Shown here: positions 1 to 12,230 of the stretch, piece by piece
Position numbering within the stretch: position 1 is the stretch's first letter
How the letters are laid out: the number at the start of each line of letters is the position of its first letter
From: Eutreptiella sp. 'Long Island Sound 2002'
Lineage: Eukaryota > Euglenozoa > Euglenophyceae > Eutreptiales > Eutreptiaceae
NCBI GenBank assembly: GCA_964036045.1
Contig: OZ038383.1
Location: 115,840,431-115,904,430 of the forward strand
Direction of reading: 5' to 3'
Length of the DNA: 64,000 bases
Notes under the pieces: model-generated
Told to the model about the DNA's origin: nothing
What the model saw: the letters and a program-made list of their open reading frames with translations, nothing else
Databases searched by the model: none
Program-made: the position numbers and the translations under genes

Positions 1-379
1 TTTTAGGAAATTGTTTCATGCCTGTATGTCTACCCCAGCAATGCCTGGCCCTTGTGAATGGGCTCCCACCCCCTGGAGATCCCTTGTTCAGGGAGAGTCC
101 AGGGTGGTGGGTCAGGCTGCAGAGGGTAGGCCACAGACACAGCACGTGTTCCCATGTTTCTGTGCCCGAAAACTTTGAAAATTTTAGGAAATTGTTTTAT
201 GCCTATATGTCTACCCCAGCAATGCCTGGCCCTTGTGAATGGGCTCCCACCCCCTGGAGATCCCTTGTTCAGGGAGAGTCCAGGGTGGTGGGTCAGGCTG
301 CAGAGGGTAGGCCACAGACACAGCACGTGTTCCCATGTTTCTGAGCCCCAAAACTTTGAAAATTTTAGGAAATTGTTTC

Positions 380-2310
380 ATGCCTATATGTCTACCCCAG
401 CAATGCCTGGCCCTTGTGAATGGGCTCCCACCCCCTGGAGATCCCTTGTTCAGGGAGAGTCCAGGGTGGTGGGTCAGGCTGCAGAGTGTAGGCCACAGAC
501 ACAGCACGTGTTCCCATGTTTTTGTGCCCTAAAACTTTGAAAAATTTTCAGGAAATTGTTTTATGCCTATATGTCTACCCCAGCAATGCCTGGCCCTTGT
601 GAATGGGCTCCCACCCCCTGGAGATCCCTTGTTTAGGGAGAGTCCAGGGTGGTTGGTCAGGCTGCAGAGGGTAGGCCACAGACACAGCACGTGTTCCCAT
701 GTTTTTGTGCCCGAATACTTTGAACAATTTTCAGGAAATTGTTTGATGCCTATATGTCTACCCCAGCAATGCCTGGCCCTTGTGAATGGGCTCCCACCCC
801 CTGGAGATCCCTTGTTCAGGGAGAGTCCAGGCTGGTGGGTCAGGCTGCAGAGTGTAGGCCACAGACACAGCACGTGTTCCCATGTTTCTGAGCCCTAAAA
901 CTTTGAAAATTTTAGGAAATTGTTTCATGCCTATATGTCTACCCCAGCAATGCCTGGCCCTTGTGAATGGGCTCCCACCCCCTGGAGATCCCTTGTTCAG
1001 GGAGAGTCCAGGGTGGTGGGTCAGGCTGCAGAGTGTAGGCCACAGACACAGCACGTGTTCCCATGATTTTGTGCCCTAAACCTTTGAAAATTTTAGGAAA
1101 TTGTTTCATGCCTGTATGTCTACCCCAGCAATGCCTGGCCCTTGTGAATGGGCTCCCACCCCCTGGAGATCCCTTGTTCAGGGAGAGTCCAGGGTGGTGG
1201 GTCAGGCTGCAGAGGGTAGGCCACAGACACAGCACGTGTTCCCATGTTTCTGTGCCCGAAAACTTTGAAAATTTTAGGAAATTGTTTTATGCCTATATGT
1301 CTACCCCAGCAATGCCTGGCCCTTGTGAATGGGCTCCCACCCCCTGGAGATCCCTTGTTCAGGGAGAGTCCAGGGTGGTGGGTCAGGCTGCAGAGTGTAG
1401 GCCACAGACACAGCACGTGTTCCCATGTTTTTGTGCCCTAAAACTTTGAAAAATTTTCAGGAAATTGTTTTATGCCTATATGTCTACCCCAGCAATGCCT
1501 GGCCCTTGTGAATGGGCTCCCACCCCCTGGAGATCCCTTGTTTAGGGAGAGTCCAGGGTGGTTGGTCAGGCTGCAGAGGGTAGGCCACAGACACAGAACG
1601 TGTTCCCATGTTTTTGTGCCCGAATACTTTGAACAATTTTCAGGAAATTGTTTGATGCCTATATGTCTACCCCAGCAATGCCTGGCCCTTGTGAATGGGC
1701 TCCCACCCCCTGGAGATCCCTTGTTCAGGGAGAGTCCAGGCTGGTGGGTCAGGCTGCAGAGTGTAGGCCACAGACACAGCACGTGTTCCCATGTTTCTGA
1801 GCCCTAAAACTTTGAAAATTTTAGGAAATTGTTTCATGCCTATATGTCTACCCCAGCAATGCCTGGCCCTTGTGAATGGGCTCCCACCCCCTGGAGATCC
1901 CTTGTTCAGGGAGAGTCCAGGGTGGTGGGTCAGGCTGCAGAGTGTAGGCCACAGACACAGCACGTGTTCCCATGATTTTGTGCCCTAAACCTTTGAAAAT
2001 TTTAGGAAATTGTTTCATGCCTGTATGTCTACCCCAGCAATTCCTGGCCCTTGTGAATGGGCTCCCACCCCCTGGAGATCCCTTGTTCAGGGAGAGTCCA
2101 GGGTGGTGGGTCAGGCTGCAGAGGGTAGGCCACAGACACAGCACGTGTTCCCATGTCTCTGTGCCCGAAAACTTTGAAAATTTTAGGAAATTGTTTTATG
2201 CCTATATGTCTACCCCAGCAATGCCTGGCCCTTGTGAATGGGCTCCCACCCCCTGGAGATCCCTTGTTCAGGGAGAGTCCAGGGTGGTGGGTCAGGCTGC
2301 AGAGTGTAGG
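380..2310 (+). repeat. Higher-order repeat, 909-bp period (5 monomers), about two copies
   Basis: Private variants recur exactly 909 bp apart. The gaaaaattttcagg form at about 536 recurs at 1445, the gaacaattttcagg form at 731 recurs at about 1640, and the catgattttgtg form at 1062 recurs at 1971. Before about 380 and after about 2310 the match fails at diagnostic sites. This is the signature of a recent tandem duplication of a five-monomer block. Confidence 0.85.
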
Positions 2311-2650
2311 CCACAGACACAGAACGTGTTCCCATGTTTCTGCGCCCTAAACCTTTGAAAATTTTAGGAAATTGTTTTATGCCTATATGTCTACCCCAGC
2401 AATGCCTGGCCCTTGTGAATGGGCTCCCACCCCCTGGAGATCCCTTGTTCAGGGAGAGTCCAGGGTGGTGGGTCAGGCTGCAGAGTGTAGGCCACAGACA
2501 CAGCACGTGTTCCCATGTTTTTGTGCCCTAAAACTTTGAAAATTTTAGGAAATTGTTTCATGCCTATATGTCTACCCCAGCAATGCCTGGCCCTTGTGAA
2601 TGGGCTCCCAGCCCCTGGAGATCCCTTGTTTAGGGAGAGTCCAGGGTGGT

Positions 2651-5600
2651 GGGTCAGGCTGCAGGGTGGGTCAAGCTGCAGAGTGTAGGCCACAGACACA
2701 GAACGTGTTCCCATGTTTTTGTGCCCGAAAACTTTGAACAATTTTCAGGAAATTGTTTGATGCCTATATGTCCACCCCAGCAATGCCTGGCCCTTGTGAA
2801 TGGGCTCCCACCCCCTGGAGATCCCTTGTTCAGGGAGAGTCCAGGGTGGTGGGTCAGGCTGCAGAGTGTAGGCCACAGACACAGCACGTGTTCCCATGTT
2901 TTTGTGCCCGAAAACTTTGAAAAATTTTAGGAAATTGTTTCATGCCTATATGTCTACCCCAGCAATGCCTGGCCCTTGTGAATGGGCTCCCACCCCCTGG
3001 AGATCCCTTGTTCAGGGAGAGTCCAGGGTGGTGGGTCAGGCTGCAGAGTGTAGGCCACAGACACAGCACGTGTTCCCATGTTTCTGAGCCCGAAAACTTT
3101 GAAAATTTTAGGAAATTGTTTCATGCCTATATGTCTACCCCAGCAATGCCTGGCCCTTGTGAATGGGCTCCCACCCCCTGGAGATCCCTTGTTCAGGGAG
3201 AGTCCAGGGTGGTGGGTCAGGCTGCAGAGTGTAGGCCACAGACACAGCACGTGTTCCCATGTTTTTGTGCCCTAAAACTTTGAAAATTTTTAGGAAATTG
3301 TTTTATGCCTGTATGTCTACCCCAGCAATGCCTGGCCCTTGTGAATGGGCTCCCACCCCCTGGAGATCCCTTGTTCAGGGAGAGTCCAGGGTGGTGGGTC
3401 AGGCTGCAGAGTGTAGGCCACAGACACAGCACGTGTTCCCATGTTTCTGAGCCCTAAACCTTTGAAAATTTTAGGAAATTGTTTCATGCCTATATGTCTA
3501 CCCCAGCAATGCCTGGCCCTTGTGAATGGGCTCCCACCCCCTGGAGATCCCTTGTTTAGGGAGAGTCCAGGGTGGTGGGTCAGGCTGCAGAGTGTAGGCC
3601 ACAGACACAGCACGTGTTCCCATGTTTCTGTGCCCTAAAACTTTGAAAATTTTAGGAAATTGTTTCATGCCTATATGTCTACCCCAGCAATGCCTGGCCC
3701 TTGTGAATGGGCTCCCACCCCCTGGAGATCCCTTGTTCAGGGAGAGTCCAGGGTGGTGGGTCAGGCTGCAGAGTGTAGGCCACAGACACAGCACGTGTTC
3801 CCATGTTTTTGTGCCCGAAAACTTTGAAATTTTTAGGAAATTGTTTGATGCCTATATGTCTACCCCAGCAATGCCTGGCCCTTGTGAATGGGCTCCCACC
3901 CCCTGGAGATCCCTTGTTTAGGGAGAGTCCAGGGTGGTGGGTCAGGCTGCAGAGTGTAGGCCACAGACACAGCACGTGTTCCCATGTTTCTGTGCCCTAA
4001 AACTTTGAAAATTTTAGGAAATTGTTTCATGCCTATATGTCTACCCCAGCAATGCCTGGCCCTTGTGAATGGGCTCCCACCCCCTGGAGATCCCTTGTTC
4101 AGGGAGAGTCCAGGGTGGTGGGTCAGGCTGCAGAGTGTAGGCCACAGACACAGCACGTGTTCCCATGTTTTTGTGCCCGAAAACTTTGAAATTTTTAGGA
4201 AATTGTTTGATGCCTATATGTCTACCCCAGCAATGCCTGGCCCTTGTGAATGGGCTCCCACCCCCTGGAGATCCCTTGTTCAGGGAGAGTCCAGGGTGGT
4301 GGGTCAGGCTGCAGAGTGGGTCAGGCTGCAGAGTGTAGGCCACAGACACAGCACGTGTTCCCATGTTTTTGTGCCCGAAAACTTTGAAAAATTTTCAGGA
4401 AATTGTTTCATGCCTATATGTCTACCCCAGCAATGCCTGGCCCTTGTGAATGGGCTCCCACCCCCTGGAGATCCCTTGTTCAGGGAGAGTCCAGGGTGGT
4501 GGGTCAGGCTGCAGAGTGTAGGCCACAGACACAGAGCGTGTTCCCATGTTTTTGTGCCCGAAAACTTTGAAAATTTTAGGAAATTGTTTTATGCCTATAT
4601 GTCTACCCCAGCAATGCCTGGCCCTTGTGAATGGGCTCCCACCCCCTGGAGATCCCTTGTTCAGGGAGAGTCCAGGGTGGTGGGTCAGGCTGCAGAGTGT
4701 AGGCCACAGACACAGCACGTGTTCCCATGTTTTTGTGCCCGAAAACTTTGAAAAATTTTTGGGAAATTGTTTTATGCCTATATGTCTACCCCAGCAATGC
4801 CTGGCCCTTGTGAATGGGCTCCCACCCCCTGGAGATCCCTTGTTCAGGGAGAGTCCAGGGTGGTGGGTCAGGCTGCAGAGTGTAGGCCACAGACACAGCA
4901 CGTGTTCCCATGTTTCTGAGCCCGAAATCTTTGAAAATTTTAGGAAATTGTTTTATGCCTATATGTCTACCCCAGCAATGCCTGGCCCTTGTGAATGGGC
5001 TCCCACCCCCTGGAGATCCCTTGTTTAGGAAGAGTCCAGGGTGGTGGGTCAGGCTGCAGAGTGTAGGCCACAGACACAGCACGTGTTCCCATGTTTTTGT
5101 GCCCGAAAACTTTGAAAATTTTTCAGGAAATTGTTTCATGCCTATATGTCTACTCCAGCAATGCCTGGCCCTTGTGAATGGGCTCCCACCCCCTGGAGAT
5201 CCCTTGTTCAGGGAGAGTCCAGGGTGGTGGGTCAGGCTGCAGAGTGTAGGCCACAGACACAGAACGTGTTCCCATGTTTTTGTGCCCGAAAACTTTGAAA
5301 ATTTTAGGAAATTGTTTCATGCCTATATGTCTACCCCAGCAATGCCTGGCCCTTGTGAATGGGCTCCCACCCCCTGGAGATCCCTTGTTCAGGGAGAGTC
5401 CAGGGTGGTGGGTCAGGCTGCAGAGTGTAGGCCACAGACACAGCACGTGTTCCCATGTTTCTGTGCCCGAAAACTTTGAAAATTTTAGGAAATTGTTTTA
5501 TGCCTATATGTCTACCCGAGCAATGCCTGGCCCTTGTGAATGGGCTCCCACCCCCTGGAGATCCCTTGTTCAGGGAGAGTCCAGGGTGGTGGGTCAGGCT

Positions 5601-8600
5601 GCAGAGTGGGTCAGGCTGCAGAGTGTAGGCCACAGACACAGCACGTGTTCCCATGTTTTTGTGCCCGAAAACTTTGAAAAATTTTCAGGAAATTGTTTCA
5701 TGCCTATATGTCTACTCCAGCAATGCCTGGCCCTTGTGAATGGGCTCCCACCCCCTGGAGATCCCTTGTTCAGGGAGAGTCCAGGGTGGTGGGTCAGGCT
5801 GCAGAGTGTAGGCCACAGACACAGCACGTGTTCCCATGTTTTTGTGCCCGAAAACTTTGAAAATTTTAGGAAATTGTTTCATGCCTATATGTCTACCCCA
5901 GCAATGCCTGGCCCTTGTGAATGGGCTCCCACCCCCTGGAGATCCCTTGTTCAGGGAGAGTCCAGGGTGGTGGGTCAGGCTGCAGAGTGTAGGCCACAGA
6001 CACAGCACGTGTTCCCATGTTTCTGTGCCCGAAAACTTTGAAAATTTTAGGAAATTGTTTTATGCCTATATGTCTACCCGAGCAATGCCTGGCCCTTGTG
6101 AATGGGCTCCCACCCCCTGGAGATCCCTTGTTCAGGGAGAGTCCAGGGTGGTGGGTCAGGCTGCAGAGTGGGTCAGGCTGCAGAGTGTAGGCCACAGACA
6201 CAGCACGTGTTCCCATGTTTTTGTGCCCGAAAACTTTGAAAATTTCAGGAAATTGTTTTATGCCTATATGTCTACCCCAGCAATGCCTGGCCCTTGTGAA
6301 TGGGCTCCCACCCCCTGGAGATCCCTTGTTCAGGGAGAGTCCAGGGTGGTGGGTCAGGCTGCAGAGTGTAGGCCACAGACACAGAACGTGTTCCCATGTT
6401 TTTGTGCCAGAAAACTTTGAAAATTTTAGGAAATTGTTTCATGCCTATATGTCTACCCCAGCAATGCCTGGCCCTTGTGAATGGGCTCCCACCCCCTGGA
6501 GATCCCTTGTTCAGGGAGAGTCCAGGGTGGTGGGTCAGGCTGCAGAGGGTAGGCCACAGACACAGCACGGGTTCCCATGTTTCTGTGCCCGAAAACTTTG
6601 AAAATTTTAGGAAATTGTTTTATGCCTATATGTCTACCCCAGCAATGCCTGGCCCTTGTGAATGGGCTCCCACCCCCTGGAGATCCCTTGTTCAGGGAGA
6701 GTCCAGGGTAGTGGGTCAGGCTGCAGAGTGGGTCAGGCTGCAGAGTGTAGGCCACAGACACAGCACGTGTTCCCATGTTTTTGTGCCCGAAAACTTTGAA
6801 AAATTTTCAGGAAATTGTTTCATGCCTATATGTCTACCCCAGCAATGCCTGGCCCTTGTGAATGGGCTCCCACCCCCTGGAGATCCCTTGTTCAGGGAGA
6901 GTCCAGGGTGGTGGGTCAGGCTGCAGAGTGTAGGCCACAGACACAGCACGTGTTCCCATGTTTTTGTGCCCGAATACTTTGATAAATTTTAGGAAATTGT
7001 TTTATGCCTATATGTCTACCCCAGCAATGCCTGGCCCTTGTGAATGGGCTCCCACCCCCTGGAGATCCCTTGTTCAGGGAGAGTCCAGGGTGGTGGGTCA
7101 GGCTGCAGAGTGTAGGCCACAGACAGAGAACGTGTTCCCATGTTTTTGTGCCCGAATACTTTGAAAATTTTAGGAAATTGTTTCATGCCTATATGTCTAC
7201 CCCAGCAATGCCTGGCCCTTGTGAATGGGCTCCCACCCCCTGGAGATCCCTTGTTCAGGGAGAGTCCAGGGTGGTGGGTCAGGCTGCAGAGTGTAGGCCA
7301 CAGACACAGCACGTGTTCCCATGTTTCTGTGCCCGAAAACTTTGAAAATTTTAGGAAATTGTTTTATGCCTATATGTCTACCCCAGCAATGCCTGGCCCT
7401 TGTGAATGGGCTCCCACCCCCTGGAGATCCCTTGTTCAGGGAGAGTCCAGGAGGGTGGGTCAGGCTGCAGAGTGGGTCAGGCTGCAGAGTGTAGGCCACA
7501 GACACAGAACGTGTTCCCATGTTTTTGTGCCCGAAAACTTTGAAAAATTTTCAGGAAATTGTTTCATGCCTATATGTCTACCCCAGCAATGCCTGGCCCT
7601 TGTGAATGGGCTCCCACCCCCTGGAGATCCCTTGTTCAGGGAGAGTCCAGGGTGGTGGGTCAGGCTGCAGAGTGTAGGCCACAGACACAGCACGTGTTCC
7701 CATGTTTTTGTGCCCGAAAACTTTGAAAAATTTTAGGAAATTGTTTTATGCCTATATGTCTACCCCAGCAATGCCTGGCCCTTGTGAATGGGCTCCCACC
7801 CCCTGGAGATCCCTTGTTCAGGGAGAGTCCAGGGTGGTGGGTCAGGCTGCAGAGTGTAGGCCACAGACACAGCACGTGTTCCCATGTTTCTGTGCCCTAA
7901 AACTTTGAAAACTTTAGGAAATTGTTTTACGCCTATATGTCTACCCCAGCAATGCCTGGCCCTTGTGAATGGGCTCCCACCCCCTGGAGATCCCTTGTTT
8001 AGGGAGAGTCCAGGGTGGTGGGTCAGGCTGCAGAGTGGGTCAGGCTGCAGAGTGTAGGCCACAGACACAGCACGTTTTCCCATGTTTTTGTGCCCAAAAA
8101 CTTTCAAAAATTTGCAGGAAATTGTTTCATGCCTATATGTCTACCCCAGCAATGCCTGGCCCTTGTGAATGGGCTCCCACCCCCTGGAGATCCCTTGTTC
8201 AGGGAGAGTCCAGGGTGGTGGGTCAGGCTGCAGAGTGTAGGCCACAGACACAGCACGTGTTCCCATGTTTTTGTGCCCGAAAACTTTGAAAATTTTGGGA
8301 AATTGTTTTACGCCTATATGTCTACCCCAGCAATGCCTGGCCCTTGTGAATGGGCTCCCACCCCCTGGAGATCCCTTGTTCAGGGAGAGTCCAGGGTGGT
8401 GGGTCAGGCTGCAGAGTGTAGGCCACAGACACAGAACGTGTTCCCATGTTTTTGTGCCCTAAAACGTAAAATTTTTCAGGAAATTGTTTCATGCCTATAT
8501 GTGTGTGTACCCCAGCAATGCCTGGCCCTTGTGAATGGGCTCCCACCCCCTGGAGATCCCTTGTTCAGGGAGAGTCCAGGGTGGTGGGTCAGGCTGCAGA

Positions 8601-11569
8601 GTGTAGGCCACAGACACAGCACGTGTTCCCATGTTTTTGTGCCCTAAAACTTTGAAAATTTTAGGAAATTGTTTCATGCCTATATGTCTACCCCAGCAAT
8701 GCCTGGCCCTTGTGAATGGGCTCCCACCCCCTGGAGATCCCTTGTTCAGGGAGAGTCCAGGGTGGTGGGTCAGGCTGCAGAGTGTAGGCCACAGACACAG
8801 CACGTGTTCCCATGTTTTTGTGCCCTAAAACTTTGAAAATTTTAGGAAATTGTTTCATGCCTATATGTCTACCCCAGCAATGCCTGGCCCTTGTGAATGG
8901 GCTCCCACCCCCTGGAGATCCCTTGTTTAGGGAGAGTCCAGGGTGGTGGGTCAGGCTGCAGAGTGTAGGCCACAGACACAGCACGTGTTCCCATGTTTTT
9001 GTGCCCAAAAACTTTCAAAAATTTGCAGGAAATTGTTTCATGCCTATATGTCTACCCCAGCAATGCCTGGCCCTTGTGAATGGGCTCCCACCCCCTGGAG
9101 ATCCCTTGTTCAGGGAGAGTCCAGGGTGGTGGGTCAGGCTGCAGAGGGTAGGCCACAGACACAGCACGTGTTCCCATGTTTTTGTGCCCTAAAACGTAAA
9201 ATTTTTCAGGAAATTGTTTCATGCCTATATGTGTGTGTACCCCAGCAATGCCTGGCCCTTGTGAATGGGCTCCCACCCCCTGGAGATCCCTTGTTTAGGG
9301 AGAGTCCAGGGTGGTGGGTCAGGCTGCAGAGTGTAGGCCACAGACACAGAACGTGTTCCCATGTTTCTGTGCCCTAAAACTTTGAAAATTTTAGGAAATT
9401 GTTTCATGCCTATATGTCTACCCCAGCAATGCCTGGCCCTTGTGAATGGGCTCCCACCCCCTGGAGATCCCTTGTTCAGGGAGAGTCCAGGGTGGTGGGT
9501 CAGGCTGCAGAGTGTAGGCCACAGACACAGCACGTGTTCCCATGTTTCTGTGCCCTAAAACTTTGAAAATTTTAGGAAATTGTTTCATGCCTATATGTCT
9601 ACCCCAGCAATGCCTGGCCCTTGTGAATGGGCTCCCACCCCCTGGAGATCCCTTGTTCAGGGAGAGTCCAGGGTGGTGGGTCAGGCTGCAGAGTGTAGGC
9701 CACAGACACAGCACGTGTTCCCATGTTTTTGTGCCCTAAAACTTTGAAAATTTTAGGAAATTGTTTCATGCCTGTATGTCTACCCCAGCAATGCCTGGCC
9801 CTTGTGAATGGGCTCCCACCCCCTGGAGATCCCTTGTTCAGGGAGAGTCCAGGGTGGTGGGTCAGGCTGCAGAGTGGGTCAGGCTGCAGAGTGTAGGCCA
9901 CAGACACAGCACGTGTTCCCATGTTTTTGTGCCCGAAAACTTTGAAAAATTTTCAGGAAATTGTTTCATGCCTATATGTCTACCCCAGCAATGCCTGGCC
10001 CTTGTGAATGGGCTCCCACCCCCTGGAGATCCCTTGTTCAGGGAGAGTCCAGGGTGGTGGGTCAGGCTGCAGAGTGTAGGCCACAGACACAGCACGTGTT
10101 CCCATGTTTTTGTGCCCTAAAACTTTGAAAATTTTAGGAAATTGTTTCATGCCTATATGTGTGTGTACCCCAGCAATGCCTGGCCCTTGTGAATGGGCTC
10201 CCACCCCCTGGAGATCCCTTGTTTAGGGAGAGTCCAGGGTGGCGGGTCAGGCTGCAGAGTGTAGGCCACAGACACAGAACGTGTTCCCATGTTTCTGTGC
10301 CCTAAAACTTTGAAAATTTTAGGAAATTGTTTCATGCCTATATGTCTACCCCAGCAATGCCTGGCCCTTGTGAATGGGCTCCCACCCCCTGGAGATCCCT
10401 TGTTCAGGGAGAGTCCAGGGTGGTGGGTCAGGCTGCAGAGTGTAGGCCACAGACACAGCACGTGTTCCCATGTTTTTGTGCCCTAAAACGTAAAATTTTT
10501 CAGGAAATTGTTTCATGCTTATATGTATGTGTACCCCAGCAATGCCTGGCCCTTGTGAATGGGCTCCCACCCCCTGGAGATCCCTTGTTCAGGGAGAGTC
10601 CAGGGTGGTGGGTCAGGCTGCAGAGTGTAGGCCACAGACACAGAACGTGTTCCCATGTTTTTGTGCCCTGGAACTTTGAAAATTTTAGGAAATTGTTTCA
10701 TGCCTATATGTCTACCCCAGCAATGCCTGGCCCTTGTGAATGGGCTCCCACCCCCTGGAGATCCCTTGTTCAGGGAGAGTCCAGGGTGGTGGGTCAGGCT
10801 GCAGAGTGGGTCAGGCTGCAGAGTGTAGGCCACAGACACAGCACGTGTTCCCATGTTTTTGTGCCCGAAAACTTTGAAAATTTTTCAGGAAATTGTTTCA
10901 TGCCTATATGTCTACCCCAGCAATGCCTGGCCCTTGTGAATGGGCTCCCACCCCCTGGAGATCCCTTGTTCAGGGAGAGTCCAGGGTGGTGGGTCAGGCT
11001 GCAGAGTGTAGGCCACAGACACAGCACGTGTTCCCATGTTTTTGTGCCCAAAAACTTTGAAAAATTTTAGGAAATTTTTTTATGCCTATATGTCTACCCC
11101 AGCAATGCCTGGCCCTTGTGAATGGGCTCCCACCCCCTGGAGATCCCTTGTTCAGGGAGAGTCCAGGGTGGTGGGTCAGGCTGCAGAGTGTAGGCCACAG
11201 ACACAGCACGTGTTCCCATGTTTTTGTGCCCGAAAACTTTGACAAATTTTAGGAAATTGTTTTATGCCTATATGTCTACCCCAGCAATGCCTGGCCCTTG
11301 TGAATGGGCTCCCACCCCCTGGAGATCCCTTGTTCAGGGAGAGTCCAGGGTGGTGGGTCAGGCTGCAGAGTGTAGGCCACAGACACAGCACGTGTTCCCA
11401 TGTTTCTGTGCCCAAAAACTTTGAAAATTTTAGGAAATTGTTTTATGCCTATATGTCTACCCCAGCAATGCCTGGCCCTTGTGAATGGGCTCCCACCCCC
11501 TGGAGATCCCTTGTTCAGGGAGAGTCCAGGGTGGTGGGTCAGGCTGCAGAGTGGGTCAGGCTGCAGAGT
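2651..11569 (+). repeat. Zone of long (~198-bp) monomers with an internal 17-bp duplication
   Basis: Ten monomers contain the 17-bp segment gggtcaggctgcagagt twice in tandem. The doubled segments start at 2651 (imperfect), 4301, 5591, 6153, 6713, 7457, 8030, 9859, 10791 and 11536. The extra 17 bp makes these monomers about 198 bp. None occurs after 11.6 kb. Adjacent monomers usually carry the ttttcagg form, so the long monomer has been copied as part of larger multi-monomer blocks. Confidence 0.9.
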
Positions 11570-12230
11570 GTAGGCCACAGACACAGCACGTGTTCCCATG
11601 TTTTTGTGCCCAAAAACTTTCAAAAATTTGCAGGAAATTGTTTCATGCCTATATGTCTACCCCAGCAAATGCCTGGCCCTTGTGAATGGGCTCCCACCCC
11701 CTGGAGATCCCTTGTTCAGGGAGAGTCCAGGGTGGTGGGTCAGGCTGCAGAGTGTAGGCCACAGACACAGCACGTGTTCCCATGTTTTTGTGCCCTAAAA
11801 CGTAAAATTTTTCAGGAAATTGTTTCATGCCTATATGTGTGTGTACCCCAGCAATGCCTGGCCCTTGTGAACGGGCTCCCACCCCCTGGAGATCCCTTGT
11901 TTAGGGAGAGTCCAGGGTGGTGGGTCAGGCTGCAGAGTGTAGGCCACAGACACAGAACGTGTTACCATGTTTCTGTGCCCTAAAACTTTGAAAATTTTAG
12001 GAAATTGTTTCATGCCTATATGTCTACCCCAGCAATGCCTGGCCCTTGTGAATGGGCTCCCACCCCCTGGAGATCCCTTGTTCAGGGAGAGTCCAGGGTG
12101 GTGGGTCAGGCTGCAGAGTGTAGGCCACAGACACAGCACGTGTTCCCATGTTTTTGTGCCCTAAAACGTAAAATTTTTCAAGAAATTGTTTCATGCTTAT
12201 ATGTGTGTGTACCCCAGCAATGCCTGGCCC
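8461..12230 (+). repeat. Variant monomers with cgtaaaattttt and tatgtgtgtgtacc
   Basis: Five monomers (starting near 8465, 9195, 10488, 11810 and 12167) replace the usual actttgaaaatttt with acgtaaaattttt. Most of these, plus the monomer at about 10158, carry tatgtgtgtgtacccc instead of tatgtctacccc, a small TG expansion (tatgtatgtgtacc at about 10522). The variants occur only in this stretch and mark a local subfamily near the left, more diverse part of the array. Confidence 0.85.

Noticed and set aside
3984-4751. Open frames of 65-255 codons throughout the 181-bp satellite on both strands
   Set aside because: The monomer lacks stops in several frames and its length is not a multiple of three, so frames pass from one phase to the next and recur every monomer. 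They have no independent coding signal.
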